Positions 7,435 to 14,112 of a DNA stretch of 44,355 nt are shown here, in pieces (position 1 is the first letter of the stretch; every line of letters begins with the position of its first letter). A model generated the notes under the pieces. It did no database searches. It worked only from the letters and a program-made list of their open reading frames with translations, and was not told the origin of the DNA. The translations under genes were made by a program, and so were the position numbers. Location: positions 1-44,355 of the forward strand of contig JBLMWU010000225.1 of assembly GCA_050257395.1 (NCBI GenBank), in the 5' to 3' direction. Source of the stretch: JAIRTY01 sp050257395. GTDB lineage: Bacteria > Actinomycetota > Actinomycetes > Streptosporangiales > Streptosporangiaceae.

Positions 7435-10128
7435 CTACAGGAGGCTCAGCTCCTGTGCCCGCCGGACGGCCTCACCGCGCTGGCTGACTCCCAGCTTGCG
7501 GAAGATGCTCTTGAAGTGGGACTTGACGGTGTTGACCGAGACATACATAGCCCCGGCGATTTCCGCCGTGCTCAGCATCTTGGCGGTGTACTGGAGCACC
7601 TCCCGCTCTTTGGCGCTGAGCGGCTCCACCACAACGGGCCGCGCCTGATCCGCTGCGCTGGCATCGGGCGGGGTATGGCCGTTGCCGGCCAGGGACGGAT
7701 CAAACAAGCCGCGGAAGATCTCGGCGAGCCCGGGATCGTGCCGCAGGACCGGATGGATCCAGGCCCTCTGCATCGCCACCGGCAGCCGGAGCTCTTCCCG
7801 GCCGGCCAGGCGCAGTGCCTTCTCCAGCCACTGGCGGCCATGCACCGGATCCTCCCTGCGGTAGCCCAGTTCTGCCTCTACAAGCCGGGCCTCCAGCCGG
7901 GCGGAGCTGGGCGAGTCACCATTGGCGGCGGCAGGCGCACGCGCCATCACGCGGCTGGCGGCCTCCCGGTCACCGGCTGCCAGCAGGGCCCGGGCCTGTG
8001 CGACGGCGGCTTCGAGGGCCTCCGGCGGCTCCGCCCGGCCAGCAGACGCGAGCGCCGATTCGGCATCCCCGGCCGCCGCGTATGCCTGTGTCTCAGTGAG
8101 CATAAGCATGCGCTCGAGCCAGGCCGGCGGAGACCACCCGCTGCGAGCCCGCTGGGCGGCTTCCGCCGCTGCCTGCGGGCTGTTCCTGGCCAGCCGCTGG
8201 CGCGCCATGACCAGCTCGGCCACCGCGCTGACCAGCCTGTCCGGCCGCGCGCGCAGGACTGTTTCGGCACGGGCGAGCCGGCTGCTGGCCTCGCCGAGCT
8301 GGTTGCGCTCGACGCAGCTCCAGGCCCGCGCGACCTCGGCTGCCGCGCTCGGGTACGAGGCAACCCGGCCAGCGGGGGGCGGCGCGGTGCTGGCAGCGGC
8401 GAGTTCCGCTGCCCGCCGGAGCCTGCCCCGGGCAGCCTCAGCCAGGGCGCGCTGCCCGAGGTAGTCCGCCCGGTCGCTGCAGTCCCCGGCCACCTCTGCG
8501 GCCTGATCCAGCAGGCCCACAGCCTCAGGCAGGCTGCCAGCCCGCAGCTCCACCTGACCGCGATGCGACAGCACCCGGGCCCGGGCTTCCGGATGCCGCG
8601 AGAGCACTTCCCCGGGAAGCCTTTCCAGCAGCGCCTCCGCCCGGGTGCAAGCGGCACGGGCATCATCGAGGTCGCCGGTCCGGCGAGCCAGGGCGAGCCG
8701 GATTTCCTCGGCTGCCAGCCGGCACGGGATCACGGCGTCAGGAGGGTGGAGGTCAAGGATGGCTTCTGCGACGCCGAGCAAGCGGGCGGCCGCCTCGGCC
8801 CGCTGCTCCCGCACCGCCGTCGCCGCGGCGACGAGGGCGGCCGCGGCGCCGGTCTTGGCCGTCTCCGGCGGCATCCCTGCGAACAGGCTGGCCAGCGCTT
8901 CCCTGGCAGGCGGATCTGTGATCGCGCCGACGGACAGTTCGTTGACGGCTATGGTGGCAGCCAGCGGCCAGTCGGCGGCCGCGACGGCTTGCCTGACCGC
9001 CTCCAGCAGGGTGCCGTGCAGCTGCAGCCAGCGGGCAGCTTTCCGGCGCAGTTGCGGCACCTGGTGAGGAGCCTGGCGGCGCAGTTTCAGGCGCAGGGCA
9101 TCGGCGAAAAGCGAGTGGAACCGGTACCACCCCTGCCCGGCCGGCCGGATGAAGGCGTTCTCCTCCGCCAATTCCGGGATAAGGCCGGCGGCCTGCGGGG
9201 TTCCCATGAGCTCACACGCCAGCTCGTCGCTGACCCGCTCCAGGATGCTTGCCGTGAGCAGAACCTGGCGAACCTCGAGCGGCTGGCTGCCGAGCACTTC
9301 CTCCAGGAGGTATCCGGTCACGGTGGCATCGTCGGCCCCGAATTCCTTCACGAACTGGTCCGGATCCGGATGCCCGGCCATGGACATGGCCGCCAGCCGC
9401 AGGCCGGCAGCCCAGCCTTCGCTGCGCCGCATCAGAATGTCCAGCGATTCCGGTGGCAGCGTGATGCCGTGCGCGGCCAGCAACTGTCCCGCTTCCGGGG
9501 CGGTAAAGGCCAGGTCCGCCGCCCGGATCTCGGTAAGCTCCCCGGTGAGCCGGTAGCGGTGCAACGGCAGCAGGGGATCCATCCGGGACGCCACGATCAG
9601 CCGGAGCCCGGAGCTGGCGTAGTTGAGCACATAATCAAGCCCAGCCAGCACGTCCGGGTCCCTCAGCTGGTGCATATCGTCGAGAACCAGGGTCACGGCC
9701 GGTTTGCGCGTGGCCAGGAATGATGCCAGCCGGCGCAGGAACAGGTCGTGATCGGCCTCAGCGGCAGGGTGCGTCAGGCCGGGCGGCAGCTCCGGCAACG
9801 CCTGCTGCAGCGCCAGCAGGAGGTAGCGCCAGAAGCTGCCGGGGCTGTTATCGAAGCGATCAAGTCTCAGCCAGGCCACGCGTGCCGGGGCTGCTCTGGC
9901 CGCCGTCCAGGACGTGATCGCCATTGTCTTGCCGGCCCCGGGCTGCCCGGTGACCAGCGTGAGTGGTCCCTGCACGCCCGCGGAGAGCAGCCGTTCCAGC
10001 CGTTCGCGACGGATGATCCAGGGCGGCATCTTCGGCGGTGAAAGCTTCGACGTCAGCATCGGCTCATCGTCTGCGGGCACCAGCCTGCTCTGGGGGGCGC
10101 TGCCTGGCCCGGGATATGTGGTCACCAT
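7435..10128 (-). CDS. MalT/LAL-type LuxR family transcriptional regulator
   Basis: The gene encodes 897 aa. A STAND-type ATPase module starts near residue 27 (MLTSKLSPPKMPPWIIRRER) with Walker A GQPGAGKT at about 61-68 and Walker B VTLVLDDMHQ at about 145-154. A long alanine-rich TPR-like helical region follows. The last 65 residues form a LuxR HTH (EPLSAKEREVLQYTAKMLST, VNTVKSHFKSIFRKLGV). Such LAL regulators bind a ligand through the helical region and activate transcription in an ATP-dependent way; the ligand here is unknown. The ATG at 10128 has CAGGGGGCCCTG upstream. The frame runs 60 codons farther 5' without homology. A DevR-like box lies 91-110 bp upstream. It is the only regulator inside the first island. 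Confidence 0.92.
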   Translation of the reverse strand: MVTTYPGPGSAPQSRLVPADDEPMLTSKLSPPKMPPWIIRRERLERLLSAGVQGPLTLVTGQPGAGKTMAITSWTAARAAPARVAWLRLDRFDNSPGSFWRYLLLALQQALPELPPGLTHPAAEADHDLFLRRLASFLATRKPAVTLVLDDMHQLRDPDVLAGLDYVLNYASSGLRLIVASRMDPLLPLHRYRLTGELTEIRAADLAFTAPEAGQLLAAHGITLPPESLDILMRRSEGWAAGLRLAAMSMAGHPDPDQFVKEFGADDATVTGYLLEEVLGSQPLEVRQVLLTASILERVSDELACELMGTPQAAGLIPELAEENAFIRPAGQGWYRFHSLFADALRLKLRRQAPHQVPQLRRKAARWLQLHGTLLEAVRQAVAAADWPLAATIAVNELSVGAITDPPAREALASLFAGMPPETAKTGAAAALVAAATAVREQRAEAAARLLGVAEAILDLHPPDAVIPCRLAAEEIRLALARRTGDLDDARAACTRAEALLERLPGEVLSRHPEARARVLSHRGQVELRAGSLPEAVGLLDQAAEVAGDCSDRADYLGQRALAEAARGRLRRAAELAAASTAPPPAGRVASYPSAAAEVARAWSCVERNQLGEASSRLARAETVLRARPDRLVSAVAELVMARQRLARNSPQAAAEAAQRARSGWSPPAWLERMLMLTETQAYAAAGDAESALASAGRAEPPEALEAAVAQARALLAAGDREAASRVMARAPAAANGDSPSSARLEARLVEAELGYRREDPVHGRQWLEKALRLAGREELRLPVAMQRAWIHPVLRHDPGLAEIFRGLFDPSLAGNGHTPPDASAADQARPVVVEPLSAKEREVLQYTAKMLSTAEIAGAMYVSVNTVKSHFKSIFRKLGVSQRGEAVRRAQELSLL

Positions 10129-10218
10129 CAGGGCCCCCTGCTCGCCTTCGTTTCCCGCGTCGCCTTCGAGATCAGCATTCGCGAAAGGCGGGTCAACAGG
10201 GTCATAAGTGTCAATATG

Positions 10219-10238
10219 GGAAGGACGTTGGTCCCTTG
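10219..10238. promoter_or_regulatory. DevR/DosR-box-like palindrome
   Basis: The core AGGAC-GTTG-GTCCC (10222-10235) matches the DevR/DosR pattern GGGAC-N4-GTCCC at nine of ten arm positions. It lies in the divergent gap between the LuxR regulator (start 10128, minus) and the 66-aa gene (start 10394, plus), about 90 bp from the regulator start. The assignment rests on the motif and on the neighbouring gene families, not on any seen DevR gene. Confidence 0.5.
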
Positions 10239-10393
10239 ACCGGGCGGCCGTCCGGCCGGCGGCATTGCCCGCGGGTCCGCGTGCGCGGGCATGAGCAGGG
10301 AGATTCACCCATGCGGGGTGGAGGGCGCTGAGCTGGCCAGCGGGAGGATGGAAAGCAGCCGAAACCCGTAACTCACATCCCGGGACGGCCGAA

Positions 10394-10594
10394 ATGCCAG
10401 ATGATCGTTATGAAATCCGGGTCACCGGCACGCTGCCGCCGGAGGCCCTGCTCGACTATGAAGAGCTCAAGGTCACGGTGCAGCCTGCGGAGACCGTGCT
10501 GGACGGCCGGCTCGCCGACCAGGCGGCGCTGAACGGGCTGCTGGCCAGGCTCGAAATATTCGGAGCCCGGGTGACCCTCGTGCGCCGTCACTGA
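10394..10594 (+). CDS. Conserved 66-aa protein, unknown function
   Basis: The gene encodes a small soluble protein beginning MPDDRYEIRVTGTLPPEALL and ending LNGLLARLEIFGARVTLVRR. The pattern of a beta strand (YEIRVTG), a middle strand (LKVTVQPAETVLDG) and a final helix-strand suggests a compact alpha/beta fold. Similar 60-75 aa proteins are frequent in actinomycete stress clusters, but no function is known to me. The ribosome site is poor (GGACGGCCGAA). A decayed copy of its C-terminal third lies at 12753-12827, on the other side of the SulP gene, which supports this being a real coding family. Confidence 0.72.
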   Translation: MPDDRYEIRVTGTLPPEALLDYEELKVTVQPAETVLDGRLADQAALNGLLARLEIFGARVTLVRRH

Positions 10595-10938
10595 GCACGC
10601 TGTGCCCGGGCCGGTGTCTCTTCTGGGCACCGAAGGACTCTTCCCATGAGCCGGGCCCCGGTGGCTCTGCGAGGCGATGCGGCGCCGGGCCGCTTCCGTG
10701 GTCAGCCACGCCCGGGGCTGTAGGTGCATGTCGCCGGAATGGGCCAGGCCCCTACGGCGCACGCCTGCGCCCACCCTCCCGGGGGGAGGCGCGCACTCGT
10801 CATGCGGCTGACGGTGGCAGGTGGCGACTGCCCGGCGTGTGCCTGACCCGCGTGCCGTGGCAGGACGCCTCGCTGGCGCGGGGGTGCTGCCCGGATGGGT
10901 ACGCCCCACCGAGATGTGGCACCCGGGGGGAACCAGAG
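10595..10938. other. 344-bp non-coding region upstream of the SulP gene
   Basis: I see no convincing gene. It contains GGCACCGAAGGACTCTTCCC at 10629-10648, which shares the CTTCCCAT tail with the reverse complement of the palindrome at 10219-10238 and may be a weak copy of the same operator. A hairpin CCTCCC-GGG-GGGAGG lies at 10775-10789, flanked by GCGC on both sides; it could end the 66-aa transcript or sit in the SulP leader. Frames through the region lack homology. Confidence 0.5.
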
Positions 10939-12645
10939 ATGAACCTGGGCGGTCTCGGGCGCGGCCTCGCCCTGCCTTCGTACCGCCGGGAGTGGCTCGC
11001 CAGGGACATCGTGGCGGGCGTGGTGCTGACGACGCTGCTGGTGCCACAGGGCATGGCCTATGCCGAACTCGCCGGCCTGCCGCCGATCACCGGCTTGTAC
11101 ACCACCATCTTGTGCCTGCTCGGCTACGCCGTCTTCGGGCCGTCGCGCATCCTGGTGCTGGGCCCGGATTCCTCACTCGGGCCGATGATCGCGGCGACGA
11201 TCGTGCCACTGGCGGGTGCTGGTGGTGACCCGGAGCGGGCCATCGCGCTGGCGTCGGTACTGGCGATCATGGTCGCCGCGATCATGCTGCTGGGTGCGGT
11301 CGCCAAGCTCGGATTCATCGCCGACCTGCTGTCCAAGCCGACCGTGATCGGTTATATGAACGGGCTGGCGCTGACGATCCTGGTGGGCCAGCTGCCCAAG
11401 CTGTGCGGATTCAAGGTCGAATCGCAGGGCCTGATCGGCGATATCACCGGCTTTGTGAGCGGCCTGGCGGACGGCAAGGCGGTCCCGGCTGCGGCCGCGG
11501 TCGGGGTCACCGGGATCATCCTGGTGCTGGCGCTGCAGCGCTGGCTGCCGAAGGTCCCGGCGATCCTGGTCATGGTGGTGGCCGCGATCGCCGCCACCAG
11601 CATCTTCGGCCTGGCCGGCCACGGCGTGGACATGGTCGGGGTACTCCCTGAAGGTTTCCCGCCGCTCACCATCCCCAGCGTCCACACCTCCGACCTGGCG
11701 CCGCTGTTCGCCGGGGCACTGGGGATCGCCCTGGTCTCACTCGCCGACACCATCTCCACCGCTTCGTCTTTCGCCGCCCGCACCGGCCAGGAGGTCAATG
11801 GCAACCGGGAGATGGCCGGCATCGGTGCCGCCAACCTGGCCGCCGGCCTGTTCCAGGGGTTCCCGGTCAGCACCAGCGGCTCGCGGACGGCGGTGGCGGA
11901 GCGGGCGGGCGCCAAGACGCAGCTCACCGGGCTGATAGGAGCCGGGCTGATCATCGTCATGATCGTGTTCCTGCCCGGGCTGTTCCGGAACCTGCCATCC
12001 CCGGCCCTCGCCGCCGTCGTGATCACCGCTTCGATGTCCCTCGCCGACGTTCCCGGGACGTTCCGGCTCTGGCGCCAGCGCAAAGCCGAGTTCCTGCTGT
12101 CGATCGCGGCGTTCCTGGGCGTGGCACTGCTCGGCGTGCTGCCGGGGATCGCCATCGCGGTGGTCCTGTCCATCCTGAACGTGTTCCGCAGGGCCTGGTG
12201 GCCCTATGAGACGGTGCTGGGCCGGGTGGAAGGGCTGGAGGGCTACCACGATGTGCAGATGCATCCCGAAGCCCGCCAGCTGCCCGGGCTGGTGATCTAC
12301 CGGTTCGACGCCCCGCTGTTCTTCGCCAACGCCAAGACGTTCCGGGATGAGGTACGGCGCCTGGCCAGGGCGGAGCCGAAACCGGAATGGATCGTCGTCG
12401 CGGCGGAGCCCATCACGGATGTGGACACGACCGCGTCCGACGTGCTCGAGGAACTCGACGCCGCGCTGGATGCCGACGGCATCAGCCTGGTGTTCGCGGA
12501 GATGAAGGACCCGGTACGCCGGAAGATCGAACGCTACGGCCTGGCCCACCAGATTGAGGCCCGTCACTTCTTTCCCACCATCGGGGCCGCTGTCGCCGCC
12601 TTCCGCCAGCAGAGCGGCAGCCAGTGGCCGCCCGCTGCAGCCTAG
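10939..12645 (+). CDS. SulP family inorganic anion transporter with STAS domain
   Basis: The gene encodes 568 aa. The membrane part (about residues 15-430) starts with the SulP signature region (GVVLTTLLVPQGMAYAELAG, LPPITGLYTTI) and continues with ten or more hydrophobic segments. The cytoplasmic STAS domain runs from about 447 to 560 (LVIYRFDAPLFFANAKTF, ITDVDTTASDVLEEL). The family carries sulfate, bicarbonate or other anions, usually with H+ or Na+; the substrate cannot be read from sequence. The ATG at 10939 follows GGGGGGAACCAG, and family homology starts there although the frame opens at 10837. It is preceded by the 66-aa gene and followed by a remnant of the same small gene. Confidence 0.93.
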   Translation: MNLGGLGRGLALPSYRREWLARDIVAGVVLTTLLVPQGMAYAELAGLPPITGLYTTILCLLGYAVFGPSRILVLGPDSSLGPMIAATIVPLAGAGGDPERAIALASVLAIMVAAIMLLGAVAKLGFIADLLSKPTVIGYMNGLALTILVGQLPKLCGFKVESQGLIGDITGFVSGLADGKAVPAAAAVGVTGIILVLALQRWLPKVPAILVMVVAAIAATSIFGLAGHGVDMVGVLPEGFPPLTIPSVHTSDLAPLFAGALGIALVSLADTISTASSFAARTGQEVNGNREMAGIGAANLAAGLFQGFPVSTSGSRTAVAERAGAKTQLTGLIGAGLIIVMIVFLPGLFRNLPSPALAAVVITASMSLADVPGTFRLWRQRKAEFLLSIAAFLGVALLGVLPGIAIAVVLSILNVFRRAWWPYETVLGRVEGLEGYHDVQMHPEARQLPGLVIYRFDAPLFFANAKTFRDEVRRLARAEPKPEWIVVAAEPITDVDTTASDVLEELDAALDADGISLVFAEMKDPVRRKIERYGLAHQIEARHFFPTIGAAVAAFRQQSGSQWPPAAA

Positions 12646-13039
12646 GTGTTCTGCCGTGCCAGGCTGTTTCACCTGGCTGGCGGGGCGTCAGGCCCATCTC
12701 GTTCAGCCCGAGCCGGATCACCCTTCCCCGCCGGCCTCTGATTCGCGAACAGGAATGGCAGCCGCGGATGAATGGGCTGCTGGCCGGGCTGCAGATACCC
12801 GGTGCCCAGGTGACTCCATTACGGCGTTTCCAGGGGTCCGCGGGAACCACCCCGGCAGGGGGAGGTGGGCTGGCACGGCATTGGCGCAGAGTCCAAAGGA
12901 GAAAGAGCACTTCCGGGGGCCAGAGCTGGCAGCAGGCGCGCCGCGGCCGGGCCGGCCGCTGACGGGCGCCGGAGAGCGGCCCCGCGGCGGCCGGGAATGG
13001 GGCGCCGCCTGGGCACCCGGCGGCGGAAGGGACGACGTG
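12646..13039. other. 394-bp region between SulP and PPK2 genes
   Basis: Apart from the small-gene remnant at 12753-12827 no coding sequence is supported. The rest is GC-rich, with an IR-like GGGTCC-GCG-GGAACC near 12836-12850 and an A-rich patch (GAGTCCAAAGGAGAAAGAG, about 12889-12907) that could belong to a promoter of the PPK2-ATPase unit. Frames extending the PPK2 gene 5' into this region have no homology. Confidence 0.5.
12753..12827 (+). pseudogene. Remnant of a second 66-aa-type gene
   Basis: Translation gives EWQPRMNGLLAGLQIPGAQV followed by TPLRR, aligning with the C-terminal third of the protein at 10394-10594 (DQAALNGLLARLEIFGARV, then TLVRR). The nucleotide match is strongest over 12771-12827. 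The expected stop after the final Arg is missing, the N-terminal two thirds are not recognisable upstream, and no start or ribosome site exists. I read it as the decayed product of a duplication that placed copies on both sides of the SulP gene. Confidence 0.6.
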
Positions 13040-14080
13040 ATGGTCACTGCCGACAAGAGGGCCCGGCGGATCGCGGAGCTCATCAAGCCGCTGCGGGTCA
13101 AGCCCGGTTCCAAGGTGAACCTGGCGAAAGACTTCGACCCCGGCTACAAGGCGGATGTCCTGAAGAAGAAGGACGGCGCCGGGCTGCTGCAGACCGGGAT
13201 CGCGCTGCTGGCCGACTACCAGCGGCGGCTGGCCGCCCAGGACACCTACGGGGTGCTGGTGTGCCTGCAGGCCCTCGACGCCGGCGGCAAGGACGGCACC
13301 ATCCGCCACGTCATGAGCGGGGTGAACCCGCAGGGCGTGCAGGTGACCAACTTCAAAGTGCCCTCCGCGGAGGAACTCGATCACGACTACCTGTGGCGGT
13401 ACGCGCGCCGCCTGCCCGCGCGCGGCGACATCGGGATCTTCAACCGGTCCTACTACGAGGAGGTGCTGGTGGTCCGGGTGCATCCGGAGAACCTGGACCG
13501 CCAGAAACTCCCGCCGGAGGCGAAGGGCGAGGATGTGTGGGACCGGCGCTACCGCGAGATCAACGACTGGGAGCGCTATCTGTCCGGCAACGGGTTCAAG
13601 CTGGTGAAGCTGTTCCTGAACCTGTCGCGGGAAGAACAGCGCATCCGCTTCCTGAAGCGGATCGATCTGCCGGACCACAACTGGAAGTTCTCGGCGGCGG
13701 ATGCGCGCGAGCGGGCACGCTGGGATGACTACCAGCTGGCGTTTTCGCAGATGCTGTCGGCCACCAGCACGCCATGGGCGCCGTGGTATGTGATACCGGC
13801 CGACCGGAAGTGGTTCGCGCGCATATGCGCCGCCGCGGTGCTGGCCCACACGCTGATCGGGGTTGACCCGCAGTACCCGGAGGTGACCGAGCAAGCCCGC
13901 CAGGACCTGGCAAGGGTCAAGCGGGAACTCGAGCGTGAGGCCCCGGAAGGCGCGGCAGCCGATCCATTCGCGGAAGCTGCGGGCACGGCGGACGCCCGGC
14001 CCGATACGGACTCCGGCAGGGGCAACAAGGCCAAGGAGGGCAAGAGCGCCAAGAACGGCAACCACGCCGGGAAAGCGTGA
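13040..14080 (+). CDS. ppk2: PPK2 family polyphosphate kinase
   Basis: The gene encodes 346 aa, a cytoplasmic enzyme that transfers phosphate between polyphosphate and nucleotides. The Walker A-like loop LDAGGKDGTIRHVMSGVN is at about residues 77-94. The catalytic Asp/Arg region (RGDIGIFNRSYYEEVLVVRV) is at about 128-147, followed by DWERYLSGNGFKLVKLFLNL. Walker motifs and size fit PPK2 phosphotransferases, but class (ADP or AMP acceptor) is not assigned. The C-terminal 45 residues are a low-complexity Ala/Lys-rich tail. The ATG at 13040 has GGAAGG nine bases upstream. The P-type ATPase gene starts 33 bp after its stop, so the two form a likely operon. Confidence 0.93.
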   Translation: MVTADKRARRIAELIKPLRVKPGSKVNLAKDFDPGYKADVLKKKDGAGLLQTGIALLADYQRRLAAQDTYGVLVCLQALDAGGKDGTIRHVMSGVNPQGVQVTNFKVPSAEELDHDYLWRYARRLPARGDIGIFNRSYYEEVLVVRVHPENLDRQKLPPEAKGEDVWDRRYREINDWERYLSGNGFKLVKLFLNLSREEQRIRFLKRIDLPDHNWKFSAADARERARWDDYQLAFSQMLSATSTPWAPWYVIPADRKWFARICAAAVLAHTLIGVDPQYPEVTEQARQDLARVKRELEREAPEGAAADPFAEAAGTADARPDTDSGRGNKAKEGKSAKNGNHAGKA

Positions 14081-14112
14081 GCCCAGCGGAAGCCAGATCG
14101 GGGATGTGAGGA

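Noticed and set aside
7516..9723. 735-codon plus-strand open frame
   Set aside because: Antisense to the LAL regulator, which has clear Walker and HTH motifs; the opposite frame has none.
10129..10308. Sixty extra N-terminal residues for the LAL regulator
   Set aside because: Low-complexity sequence covering the DevR-like box and lacking a good ribosome site; ATG 10128 has CAGGGGG upstream.
10775..10789. CCTCCC-GGG-GGGAGG as a riboswitch or defined leader element
   Set aside because: Only a short GC hairpin; no wider conserved secondary structure could be recognised.
10837..10938. Extended N-terminus of the SulP transporter
   Set aside because: Homology and a GGGGGGAACCAG ribosome site begin at ATG 10939.
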